NCBI GenBank assembly: GCA_021234155.1
Contig: JAJEKV010000131.1
Span: 496,001-560,000 of the forward strand
DNA length: 64,000 nt
Reading direction: 5' to 3'
Source of the DNA: Isoetes taiwanensis
Lineage: Eukaryota > Streptophyta > Lycopodiopsida > Isoetales > Isoetaceae
Each line of letters opens with the position of its first letter. Position 1 is the first letter of the stretch. The notes beneath the pieces were generated by a model, which saw nothing but the letters and a program-made list of their open reading frames with translations, was not told where the DNA came from and searched no databases. Below, in pieces: positions 35,959 to 46,079 of this stretch. Position numbers and translations under genes: made by a program.

Positions 35959-36149
35959 ATGTTCTTGGGGACTAAGAGCAAAGCACTGGCCATGCTCCCA
36001 GTAGTACTAACTTGATAGGATCCTCAAACCTCGAAAAAGTGGGAAATTTTTTTCTCATTTTTTTAGTATGTGCTAAGCTAGTAACAGTTAAGTGAACTGG
36101 AACATAATAAGACTAAAAATAGTGAGCCAAAACCTCCTTAGGCAAGGTG

Positions 36150-36216
36150 GTCTCACACGTCGCGCCTGGTCAAAGAACTGAACTTTAGTTTTTGAGCAGG
36201 GCGCTACCTGTGAGAC
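36150..36216 (+). repeat. Long hairpin, family A copy 1
   Basis: Arms GTCTCACACGTCGCGCC (36,150-36,166) and GGCGCTACCTGTGAGAC (36,200-36,216) pair at 15 of 17 positions. The loop holds GAACTTTAGTTTTTGAG, conserved in the other two copies. It lies between the primer site and the H3-like gene. Confidence 0.7.
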
Positions 36217-36230
36217 ATTTATCCTAGAAC

Positions 36231-36780
36231 ACCTTAAAACCTAATGAATTTCACAAAAGTAATATGGTAAGGAGAGTTCTAAGGTAAGAACTAGTTAGAA
36301 TAGTATGTTTAAATCACTTAAATTAGATTAAAGGGCGCTACCTAGATCCTAGAACACCTTAAAATCTAATGAATTTTACAAAAGTAATATGGTAAGGAGA
36401 GTTCTAAGGTAAGAACTAATTAGAATAGTATGTTTAAATCACTTAAATTAGATTAAAGGGCGCTACCTAGATCCTAGAACACCTTAAAATCTAATGAATT
36501 TCACAAAAGTAATATGGTAAGGAGAGTTCTAAGGTAAGAACTAGTTAGAATAGTATGTTTAAATCACTTAAATTAGATTAAAGGGCTTCACAAAAGTAAT
36601 ATGGTAAGGAGAGTTCTAAGGTAAGAACTAGTTAGAATAGTATATAGGTAAGAACTAGTTAGAATAGTATAGTATATAAGAACTAGTTAGAATAGTATGT
36701 TAAGAATAGTATGTTTAAATCACTTAAATTAGATTAAAGGGCTCCACAAAAGTAATATGGTAAGGAGAGTTCTAAGGATC
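36231..36780 (+). repeat. 125-bp tandem repeats in the leader
   Basis: Units begin at 36,231, 36,356 and 36,481 (ACCTTAAAA-CTAATGAATTT ... AGATTAAAGGGCGCTACC), nearly identical, followed by truncated and reshuffled pieces to about 36,780. Unit 1 overlaps the end of the preceding hairpin. No ORF spans it. Confidence 0.8.
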
Positions 36781-36781
36781 C

Positions 36782-36875
36782 CCACAGTAGCGGGAATTGA
36801 ACCTCCCACCCACAGAGTTGAACTCCCCCAAACCTCCACCCCCCCCCCCTCGTGCCAACCACTGAGGGCGGGCAT
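36782..36875 (-). mobile_element. tRNA-derived SINE head inside the LTR element
   Basis: On the minus strand an A box TGGTTGGCACG (36,851-36,861) and a B box GGTTCAATTCC (36,793-36,803) flank a G-rich stretch. The order, spacing and wording are those of plant tRNA-derived SINEs. It is a fragment, inserted after the tandem repeats. Confidence 0.55.
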
Positions 36876-37108
36876 CATTTATGTTTATAATATGATTCTT
36901 AATTAAATTTAAGCTTTAATAATGTTAGATAATATTAATGGCCAAGCCTAAGCTTTAGACTTAGAACCAAGACCCTTAAGCTAGATAGAGACAGCATCTG
37001 CATTCATCATAGCTTAGTTGTCATTTTATCTTGCTAAGTGTCTTCTTGTCTATATATAAGTAGTATAATTAAACCTTTTTTAGAAACCCAGACCCAGAAT
37101 TGGCCATC

Positions 37109-37116
37109 TATAAATA
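37109..37116 (+). promoter_or_regulatory. TATA box for the H3-like gene
   Basis: TATAAATA, 96 bp before the H3-like ATG, with a second TATATATA at 37,051. The spacing would give a 5' leader of about 70 nt, suggesting a promoter separate from the LTR. Predicted from sequence only. Confidence 0.5.
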
Positions 37117-37211
37117 GACCTAGGACCCCCCCCATTTCTACGTTCCTCTTTGGAAAAAAAAATCGCTCCCCCTTGCTAAGGCGATTTTAGGGCGCCCGAC
37201 CTCCGATCGAC

Positions 37212-37677
37212 ATGGCGCGCAACAAACAGACCGCTCGACTTCCTCGACAAGGCAAAACAGCCAGAGGCCAAGGAGGCCGAAGGAAACAAGGAGTGGAAGG
37301 GCAAAGGCGTGGAGGAGCCCAAGCGAGAGACGAAGAAGACCCCGAACGTCAAGGTAGTCATCAAGGAACGGCAAGCCAACCAGCCAGCCCAGGAGTAGGG
37401 ATCCCAGGGATCAACGAAAGCACTAGAGGAAGAGGACATTGGATCTCCGGATTCAATGGATGAAGAGACCCAAAAGGCGTACGAGCAGATAGAGCGAGAG
37501 ATACAAGAAGAGGAGAGGGCAGAACGAGAGCAGGAGACCAAGGTTCAAGAAGTAGCAGAGCAGAAGCTAGTGCAGCATTTTGAAGATTCGACAGCCTGCA
37601 CAGTTCATGCGAAGAGGGTGACACTAATGAAGAAGGACATGCAGCTTGCCAGCTACATCAAGAGAGATCCACAGTAA
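37212..37677 (+). pseudogene. Histone H3-derived chimeric gene inside the retrotransposon
   Basis: ATG 37,212 opens MARNKQTAR, the H3 N-terminus with T3 changed to N (K4, Q5, T6, A7, R8 kept; K9 is Leu). The tail's frame closes at a TGA (37,461). The neighbouring frame carries a Lys/Glu-rich linker, an Arg/Glu-rich helix (QIEREIQEEERAEREQE), then the H3 C-terminus to TAA at 37,677: LVQHFEDSTACT (37,567-37,602), HAKRVTLMKKDMQLA (37,606-37,650). From LV to the end, 19 of 36 residues equal consensus H3. This spans the late alpha-2 helix, loop 2 and alpha-3. AlphaN, alpha-1 and early alpha-2 are replaced by the charged stretch, so no full histone fold. One frameshift near the tail and one TAG (37,396-37,398) break this copy. 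Total length, about 155 codons, is close to H3 (136). No intron. Confidence 0.8.
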
Positions 37678-37810
37678 AATTTTGTAAATGATGGAAAATT
37701 TTTGAGTTTTAGACTAAATAACGTGTGTAATCTTACTTAATTAAGTTGAGTTGGTAAGTTCTAGCTTTTGTCTTAGTCAAAACGGACATTTTAGACCAAT
37801 TTGAGAGGAT

Positions 37811-37875
37811 GTCTCACACGTCGCGTCTGGTAAAAACAAAACTCCAGTTTTTGAACGAGGCGCAACGTGTGAGAC
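37811..37875 (+). repeat. Long hairpin, family A copy 2
   Basis: Arms GTCTCACACGTCGCGTC (37,811-37,827) and GGCGCAACGTGTGAGAC (37,859-37,875) pair at nearly all 17 positions, with wobbles. The loop holds AACTCCAGTTTTTGAAC. It lies 134 bp after the H3-like stop codon. Confidence 0.75.
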
Positions 37876-38008
37876 CTTGCCCAAAGTTGTCCAAATCTCC
37901 TCCAAATCGACCAAGTAAGGGGTCAATTCTGCCTAACTCGATGAGCCTAGCATGATTAGACCCTTAGATCACCCAAATTGGACAAGTTTTGACCAAAATG
38001 GGGCCAAT

Positions 38009-38075
38009 GTCTCACACGTCGCGCCAGGAGCAAAAACAAAACTTCAGTTTTTGATCTGGGTGCAATGTGTGAGAC
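38009..38075 (+). repeat. Long hairpin, family A copy 3
   Basis: Arms GTCTCACACGTCGCGCC (38,009-38,025) and GGTGCAATGTGTGAGAC (38,059-38,075) pair, with wobbles. The loop holds AACTTCAGTTTTTGATC. The 198-bp offset from copy 2 includes similar flanking text, so copies 2 and 3 may be a tandem duplication. Confidence 0.75.
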
Positions 38076-38432
38076 CTCCAAACTTTGAACCTCCATAACT
38101 TGAGCTACAGAGCTCTAAATCGCTTGAAATTTGTTAGGACCGTTAGGACCGTCAAACCCCAGCTCAAAATGACCAAAATTGCTCAAACCCTTGAATTGCT
38201 TTTCCAAACTGTGGTTTGTTTGTAAATAGAAGCATACCCCATTAGTACCTCGCAAGTATTGCTCTCGGCTCAAAGCTGATGCCTTACTCCTAGATAGAAG
38301 TACCCAAGAACACCCCTTTGTTATAGTGATCTAGACCTCAGCATAGCAACCCAAGTCCAACTGTTGGTACATCACCTCTGCTCATGCCAAAGGCATAAAC
38401 CTTGACCTAATTTTGTGTCCTTCTAATGGAGT

Positions 38433-38630
38433 TTGACTTATACAGCCGCCACATTGACACTCCCTATTGCCAGGATACCTAGAAAGGAGCTAGAGTCTAG
38501 AGCTGCCCAAGTCACTCCATGTGTAGAGATTGGACTCCCCCAAACCAACTTTGCTAGGACCTTAGAGTATGCCTCAAACATCATGGAGGTTTTGCAAAAC
38601 AACCCTCATGTCATACCATACCACACGTCC
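38433..38630 (+). CDS. Short ORF with possible H2A-like segment
   Basis: ATG to TAA, 65 codons. LTLPIARIPR resembles the H2A start of the histone fold (LQFPVGRIHR). After a spacer about four residues longer than in H2A, LPQTNFARTLEYASNIMEVL resembles APVYLAAVLEYLTAEILEL, and HVIPYH recalls RIIPRH with a deletion before it. The likeness is weak and scattered, but it lies about 0.8 kb downstream of a clear H3-derived gene in the same element. The protein may continue in another frame (see 38,638-38,994). Alternative: an unrelated Gag-like protein. Confidence 0.35.
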
Positions 38631-38637
38631 TAATGTC

Positions 38638-38994
38638 CATAGACTTGGAGATTATAGATATGTCTTCAGTAACGCTGCTCGAGCCATCTTGCTTGCTTAT
38701 AGAGCCCAGAATGTTGTAGGAGAGCCCTTCAAGTAGACCCTTAGATTCTAGGATATACGAGCATTGCTCTCGAAGTACAGGGCCAGAGCCACAGAAGAGC
38801 TAGAGGCGCAATTTCTTGAAGACATCAAGGTCCCAGCCGGTGTATGCATTGAGATAAGGAGAGGAGACCGAAAGGCGCACCCAAGAGAGGGAAGCACAAC
38901 GACAAACACCTCAACCGACAAACGAGTAGACCAGACGAAGCTTCCCAAACCCCTTGCACCAAATAGGGAAACTTTCATCGGTTCCAAAAAGTAG
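38638..38994 (+). pseudogene. Continuation ORF of the retrotransposon, unknown function
   Basis: A frame reading HRLGDYRYVFSNAARAILLA and YRAQNVVGEPFK, then two stops (38,734-38,750), then an open stretch with RALLSKYRARATEELEAQF and KVPAGVCIEIRRGDRKAH, ending in a Thr/Pro/Lys-rich tail and TAG. Helical and basic, as in Gag or DNA-binding proteins. Probably the second part of the protein begun at 38,433, separated by a frameshift near 38,630. Confidence 0.4.
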
Positions 38995-41700
38995 GAGACC
39001 AGGAGGGGGAGGAGACGCATATCAGGGAAGGAACACCTCCGACTTGAAGGCCTATATTAGCATTAGGGGCAAGATCAAGGAGGAGAACATTCTGCTCGAA
39101 CAAGAATTTCGGACCCAGAAACACCTAGAAACCAAAGGAAGGGCGACCTTACTAGTACTTCCGAGGAGATGACTCGAATGGAATGGAGGACCCAAAGGAT
39201 CGAGAGGGGACGACCTAGCCGCCAGGGTACAAATCACGCAAAAGGCGACACCGAAGGAGCCGATGATAGGTGCAATGGAGATGACCACACTTCCGTGCAC
39301 CGTGAGAGGCACCACTGAATGAAGCAAAGCCCAAGCAAAGTCGTCCCGAAATTCAACTCCGCGGAGGAATGACAATGCCCCGCCTACCGACTACACGATC
39401 ATCTCGAGAGCTTTGAAGACATTCAAGAATGCCCGACGACAACGACCAGGTGATCCTACTCAAGCGTCGGTGGCACCGCACATCGGCAACCTTGCAACGA
39501 CACACACGCATGGGGACGCGTTGAGCGGTCACCGCATTCGCATACAACACACACACATTAAGCAGGAGCATCTCTTTCAAGGGATCACATCGACGAGCAC
39601 TCTTCGCAACTTGGGGTGACGAGCTCGGATCAGACATGAAGGTCAACAATAGTAGCAGCATCTCAAGGAATCCTAGAGTCAACCAGAACGAAGAAGATAC
39701 AGCAAAACCGAAGAATCAAACGCGATAGGAGGAAGGGAAACCCTAGAGGAGTATAAACATTTAAGTAGATCTTCGTAGCTGTTTTGGAAAAGTGGATGAA
39801 TTAAAATCCCAACGTAAATGCGTACATGTCTATTGTATACCTCGGATGTTCACAGATATAGTGGAGAAACATGAGTTTACAGTCATGTTTTATGGATTTA
39901 GCGCTTAGATCAGGAAGCTCCTTCACTTCGACTACCAAAGGAGGAAGCAAGGAAGCACAACTATAGCCCAAGATCAAAATGGAAGAGCAAGTACGAGGGA
40001 GAAACGACCAGAGGCCAAGACACTTCGGGAAGTGCCCTCAGGTAGAAGACCGCTCGTCCACCCAATGTCAGAACAAGAGACAACACCGGTCATGTCAAGA
40101 TTATCAGCGCGGCACCAGGACATCGTCAGGGCACAACACTATCTCTTGTGGCAGCGGCAACACTTGACGAACTTAGGACACGAGTGGCCTCAACAATAGA
40201 AGGAGGAACGACCCGACATCAACAGGCCAACTAAGAAGGCAACATCTCGACGACCATAATTCCACCTTGTGGTAATATAGGGTGATGCGCTATGACACGT
40301 GTATTAGATGGAGATGCACTTACGAAAGGCACTGTGACGAGGAGATATGCCTTCAACAACTAGGTGATGGCTTTGTCAGGTACTCCTCCAGTAATTAGAA
40401 GAGAAGAAGTCGATCATATCTCCGACATGGGTACATCAAATGCCCAAGGTAGAAGCATTCGACACCTTAACGACAAGGATAGCAACTGAAGCACCTTCGG
40501 CAAAAAGAGAGTTCAAGATAATAGCCAGGCTATTCAACGACAAGGGCATATCTAAGGCAGGTACTTTTTCAACTCAAGGGTCAAGCTGCGCAGATATAAG
40601 GATCCATCATCTCGACAACATAGCCAGCAGAGAGGAGAGCCATGATGCCTTACTTGCCAGAGAGACCGACATGCATAGAGGGACAAAGGTCAGGAACTGA
40701 AAGCTGGAGAAGTGCTAGCAACCGACTTCTTCCACGAGTTCCCTAGAGGCAACAGGAGGATCAAAACTGACGAGCACAATCAAAGCCACCGGAAGGTACC
40801 TCAAGACAAGAAGACGGCATAGCACTGTGGAACGTGACAACGTCCAAGCCATGTGATCGAGGGGATCAAACAAGGAAGTTTGGAAGCTCGATGGAGAAGC
40901 AATTAGGTGAGGCGAGGCGAGCCGATAACTTGGACGCGGACTTGCATGCAACTTGGTGAACCCAAGGATGGACGATTTAAAAAACAACTCCAGAGGAGTA
41001 TAGCCAAAGGAAGCGCGCACAGCCTCAAGAGACGCCTTCAAATAGCTTCAAGTACCATGAAGGGGGGAACAATCACCGCCCAAGAACAGGATCAGGAAGC
41101 AGACCGAAATGTCGAAGCATCAACGACCAACACACCTTTAGTTAGAATGTGATGCAAAGCGTGTTGTGCCATAGCCGACAAACATCGGAGGACCCAAGTA
41201 TATCAACAAGTTACCCCGGAGTACGAGCTGACGTACAAATAGGAGGATATAGATCGTCAACACCATTGCACCGGGAGGAACACCGATGACATTGCCAAGG
41301 AGTAGGTGTGCAACTCGAAGGGAGGCACAAGGGGGACCTAATAGCTCTAGTAGTAATTGTAATTATATAAGTTGTATGCTTTGCACATATAGTTTCCTTG
41401 TTATTCCTTCCCTCCCATAGCGTAACAAATCAAAGGAAGAGATGTCAGACAATTTGCAGGGGTGAAGCAATCAACATCGTCAACACTCTTCGGGCAACAC
41501 GATAACGACAAGAGGACTTGACGCATGAGACGTCGATGGAGTCGAAGAAACAATATCGGATACAGAGTCGTCCTTTAGCTGCCAAGACAAAAAGTTCAAG
41601 ATGAAAGATCCTTTTCAACGGCGCCACCTTCAGGCTTTTGAAAAGCGGCATGGAAGATTTCAAGTGATTAACTACACCATCAAGCCACCAGTAATGAGAG
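38995..41700 (+). other. Broken ORF string in the retrotransposon interior
   Basis: Purine-rich on the plus strand, with successive short open frames: around 39,050-39,170 (KAYISIRGKIKEENILLEQ), 39,413-39,619, 39,979-40,167 (Cys/His-containing but not a proper zinc knuckle), 40,440-40,700 and 40,907-41,152. The composition suggests an old polyprotein with many frameshifts. I searched by eye for YxDD, DTG/DSG and the integrase HHCC and D-D-E patterns and saw none. Confidence 0.4.
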
Positions 41701-43900
41701 GCTTCTAAACGAACAAAGTCAACCTCTACATCAAAGAGGATCCACCGCCAAGAAGACTGAAGTATCGAGCGACTCGGAAGAACGTTACCTTACTAATTCA
41801 AGCAGGCAACGAGTGGATGAGCTTCTAGCAAGCTCAAGGATCTAAGGCCATGGGGCCTAGTAGGTTAAATGTAAGGATGGTAACATCCATAATGGGATTA
41901 GAAGGCATTTCTAGATATTCTCGCTGAAAGGATTGCCCCAATATTGAGCTAAGCGTCAAGTATTGGGAAGGAAACGCATAGGAGTAACTAAAATTATACA
42001 CGATTGTTAACAGATATCCAACATATTGAAACCACTTGGTGAGATTGATCTCCTCGCTAAGAAGGATTCATTGCTAGGATAATTGTTGACCATGTATAAA
42101 TCTAGTACCTCCAAAAGAATAATCCAACCGAAAGAAAAGAAGTAATCTAACAAGTCCGGCCAACTTGTTACGATGACATCAATTCGATTGGTAGGAATAT
42201 TTTAAGACTTTAAATAGCTAAGAAAGGGGTAATCTCTAGAATATAAAAGAATAGTACATGTAAGGTACATCTAAAATAAGAATTATAGGAGACAAAAGGA
42301 ATTGTCATGATGACAAAACCTTGTCGTTTAGAATCATTCTAGCTAAGTAGGTAACCCATAACTATATTGAAATAAATGATAACATAATATGTATATCCAT
42401 CTTAGATGGTTATATATGATAGCTAAGGCTAGTAAATTAATGCGCTAAGTAAGAAGCATATAACCTCTTAAGGGGAGAGAATAGATATGACGTTGTGTAC
42501 AATGTCATTGAAGGGGTGCAGGACCATTTTCTTTTCGAAGAAAGTGGGAGGGCTCAAATTGACCGACTCGTAGAATAGAGTTCACCCCGGCAATGGCCGA
42601 AGCGAACAGAGCGTAAGATAGATAGATATCTTAGCGCTCAGGAGGCCTTCAACGTGCGAGACTAATGTAGTAGCTAACTACACCAACGAAGTGGAGCAGA
42701 ACTATGGGAGCAATGCAACGACCAAGTCATCTCCAAATTACTCAACGCCGGCTCAATGGGTGGATGCGTTCTAGCCTTAGGTAAGGTGTGCGCATGTATT
42801 CTAAGCTTTAATGTGTCTTATTGATAAGTTAAATATAGATCCTAATAACTGCATAGAAATTGTTGTACGTATATGTATCATAGGGAAATAAGTTAAATAA
42901 CAACGATAATGTGAGGTAACATGTTAATTAATCCTTCGCAAGGATGCAATTCCTTCCGAGGATAGCTATATAACCTCGGGGTCCTTATAAATATAAATAG
43001 AAAATAGAATTCAGATATACTTAAGTGCATCTTAGGGATATACTTCCAAGGGTAATGCAGGACCCAAGGAAGAGAATAAGAAGCACATCTAATCCTTGTG
43101 TATGATAATTAAAACCTTGTCTATGTAACAATAGGTCTAAATCAGGGTTATTGTTTAAATAATCGCGATCTAAAAGTCGTTAAATATTGCAAAGCTTAGA
43201 GTAAATATAATTGTACTATCGGAAGTAATGTATCCGATACTATGATAATGTTAATTCATAAGTATTACCTTAGGGTAATTATGTTAATCACATGCATTAA
43301 AGGAGCCAGCAAAAATCGGCTCAGGCATGTCGTTTTGTGTGTAGATTAAATGCTTGTATAGTTAAGATTAATCTACGCATGCAACCTATGCTAGGTATGG
43401 GTTGCATGCGTTGTTACCGATGATGAGACCGCTACGGTGATCTCTAGGACGTGGGGTAATGTCATTGTAGGCATGACCGCGGTGCCGCTTGGCTTAGTTA
43501 GAGGTAGATTGAAAAGTCTACTTCCGTCTCACGGAGGTAGACGACCTCGAGAGATAAGAGGCCATTCAGGAATGCATTGATAGGAAAGGCACCTTTAGCC
43601 CCATATATGCTTTGATAGGAGGAATCTGGCCTTCACGCCCCATATACGGGAAGGACCTATCCTCCACGCTGGGCAACTAAGGGTGTAGGCATGAGCGGCA
43701 TATAGGCATGATAGGGGCCGTTCCACTCGGCCCGCGATGGAAGAATCATCCTCTTCCCTCGAGAGATTGGCCATGCATTCATGCAGATAGGTGGGGTGGT
43801 CACCATATAACCAAAATTTTATTAATAATTAAATGGTAATAACGTTGGAATTCGACTGGCAGCCAATAGAAAGCACCCCCAGGGCGGGGAGGTCGAAGCT
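41701..43900. other. Non-coding interior of the retrotransposon
   Basis: AT-rich with frequent stops in all frames. A GC-richer block of 43,420-43,800 has repeated CATATA/GGCATGA-type phrases (GGCCTTCACGCCCCATATACGGG and a similar phrase 40 bp earlier). No gene supported. Confidence 0.4.
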
Positions 43901-43905
43901 CAAGA

Positions 43906-43941
43906 CTTGCAACACAAATTTTTCTTATAATGTGTTGCAAG
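43906..43941 (+). repeat. Hairpin, family B copy 1
   Basis: Perfect 11-bp arms CTTGCAACACA (43,906-43,916) and TGTGTTGCAAG (43,931-43,941) with a 14-base AT loop, followed by GGATGAAAAGTACCTTA, which also follows copy 2. Confidence 0.7.
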
Positions 43942-44190
43942 GGATGAAAAGTACCTTAGAAGTGTAAATTTTGTATGAAATTGATAAACTTTGATAAACT
44001 TAAATGTTGTATTAAGTAAGGTTAATAATTACCTTAGCGTGGATTAAGTTATGAAGTGATAAGTGAATTGGATAATGAAATAGTACAGAATGTCTTAAAC
44101 ATTACCTTAGAGTAATTCTAATAATTAAGATAGTAAGTATGTAATTATAGATATTGTAAAATTAATGCGGATTTTTAAAGGTCACGAAGA

Positions 44191-44224
44191 CTTGCAACAC
44201 AAATTTTGTGGAATGTGTTGCAAG
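44191..44224 (+). repeat. Hairpin, family B copy 2
   Basis: Perfect 11-bp arms CTTGCAACACA (44,191-44,201) and TGTGTTGCAAG (44,214-44,224) with a different 12-base loop. The surrounding 140 bp resembles that of copy 1, so this is a tandem duplication of about 285 bp in which the stem is unchanged while the loop varies. Confidence 0.7.
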
Positions 44225-44504
44225 GAATGAAAAGTACCTTAAATAGTAATTGTATATGAAAGTGTTAAATTGTGATAAACTAAATGTTGTGATAACGAAC
44301 TAATAAGTACCTTGTTTTAATAGAAGTTACTTAATTGACAAGTTATTTGATAATGTAATGGCGTAATAATGATTTAAAAAAATTACCTTAAGGTAATCTT
44401 AATAAATGTGTAAAATATTATAGTAGTATATCGTATGCATCGGGTTGATTGCGGGTTAGGAAGATTCCAAGGTGGGGAGACCCATGTTTGCCAGACATCA
44501 TTTC

Positions 44505-44518
44505 AAGGTGGGAGAGAA
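44505..44518 (+). promoter_or_regulatory. Polypurine tract
   Basis: AAGGTGGGAGAGAA, immediately before the TG of the 3' LTR; primes plus-strand DNA synthesis in LTR elements. Confidence 0.8.
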
Positions 44519-46074
44519 TGTGACGTTCGGCCACGATTATAACGGTCCCAGGCGTATACATCTTGCCCTCAATCCGCAGCGTACCGCCACCGGCCGACCG
44601 TTACGCCAACGCGTGGCCGGCGGGTAGCCCCTAGGGGGCAACTTGCAAGGTATGTGCACTTATTAATGTGCACATTTACCAATGTGCACATTTATTAAGG
44701 TGCACACCTTTCCATGTGGATACATTTATGCCACCTAGCCATTAAAGGTCCCAATTATCCCACATGCCTAAAGGGATAATTGGAAACCCTAGCCCTAACC
44801 ATTTGTCTATATAGGTTAAGGAAACCCTAACTTGCCATTTTCGTCCATAGGGTTTTAGAGCTCTGCTTTGGCACCTGAGAGCCAAAACCGCCTCCCCCGT
44901 GACTACCAAGCTTAATTACACCATTAGTTTTCCTTGATTCGAAAGCAGGCCAGATGGTCGAACTTCACTCGGGAGAGGAGCAACCCAAGGATCAGGTATT
45001 TAGTTAATTTAATAGCTTAAACCGTCTTCCAGTCATAGAATCAGTAGGTTTAGCCTATTAAATTGCCCATAGTAGCCTAGATCCTCAGATCCCAGACACT
45101 AACTAAAGAACCTAACTCTATGATATAGATTAGATCTAGTTCTTTAGTTCTTCTCGTGATGTATATGGATGATGTATCTCATGAACTCCTTGTATTGGGA
45201 AGGGGGCAGAGGCCCCAAAGCTTGGTAGTTGATGCTCCTAGAGTAGCCTCTCTAGCACACTTGTAGATTCGGCATGTACAAGAACCACACACGGTTGTGG
45301 GTGAAGGGCCGACCGGGCCGAGAAGGAGGTTCGTGTTCGACTCTTGAACGATCCCTCCGGTGTGTAAGGCCCTCCGGGGATCATTGTGACTAGGTCTAAT
45401 GGCTTACCACTAAAGAGTGGGTAAGGCATGGACTCGACACCCCGTGAAGTGGTGTTCACTTTCCGGGGGTTCGGGGCCGTTGGGGCTGGCCCTCTAGTCA
45501 CCTTGAGTCAAGATGTAGATCTCTGAGGGGGAGTGATCCCTACCCCCCCATCTGGCTCGGGAGATGAAACCCCGAATAGCCCCTTTGGCTATGCATCCGT
45601 GAGGAGTTCTGATCGGGTCCCAACACTTTTCAGCCTACTCGCAAAAGTGTGCAAGGAGAGGCGGATGGAGTGGACTACCCTAAGCCATGTTCTCATGCCG
45701 CCCAAATCCATTGCCATGAATTACATGCCAAGAATGAACTCACGAGACCCAAGCCGCCGGTCATTCCTTTGAGTCCGAGCCTTGGGTAGGATTCCCCATG
45801 TGATGTCTTTGATCTTTGTCTATGCAGATATGTGGAGAACCATCCTTCGTGATGGTCATATGATGTTGATGTATGTACTACTAACATATATGTTTACGCT
45901 CATAGCCTAGGTAGGCCCCGAGGGAGGCACAGGTAAATGACCCCTTCATTCTTCCCACCGGAACTCTTTAAGGTTGCGTTGATAATGGAGGGGCCCTATA
46001 TTAGCATGGAGCTGGTATGGGGATGAACTCCTGTTTGTATACGGTGAGTGCACCGATATGAGCGAGGGACGTCA
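44519..46074 (+). repeat. 3' LTR (1556 bp)
   Basis: Begins TGTGACGTTCGG and ends GAGGGACGTCA, collinear with 34,379-35,942 but with many substitutions and small indels. Followed directly by the target duplication TGTAC. Confidence 0.88.
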
Positions 46075-46079
46075 TGTAC

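Larger units (their letters stand above)
34374..46079 (+). mobile_element. Complete LTR retrotransposon carrying histone-like genes
   Basis: Bounded by a perfect 5-bp target duplication TGTAC (34,374-34,378 and 46,075-46,079). LTRs occupy 34,379-35,942 and 44,519-46,074 and begin TG and end CA. A primer site complementary to initiator tRNA-Met follows the first LTR, and a polypurine tract precedes the second. The roughly 8.6-kb interior has 125-bp tandem repeats, a histone H3-derived gene, hairpin families and a string of broken ORFs. I found no RT, RNase H or integrase motif, so it resembles a large non-autonomous (LARD-like) element. It is inserted into the 3' part of a minus-strand LINE copy. 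The LTRs have diverged by many substitutions and indels, so the insertion is not recent. Confidence 0.85.

Noticed and set aside
36231-36780. CRISPR-like array
   Set aside because: The 125-bp units are contiguous tandem repeats without unique spacers, in a plant retrotransposon.
39979-40167. Cys/His-containing frame as a retroviral zinc knuckle
   Set aside because: The spacing does not fit C-x2-C-x4-H-x4-C, and another frame through the same bases looks equally plausible.
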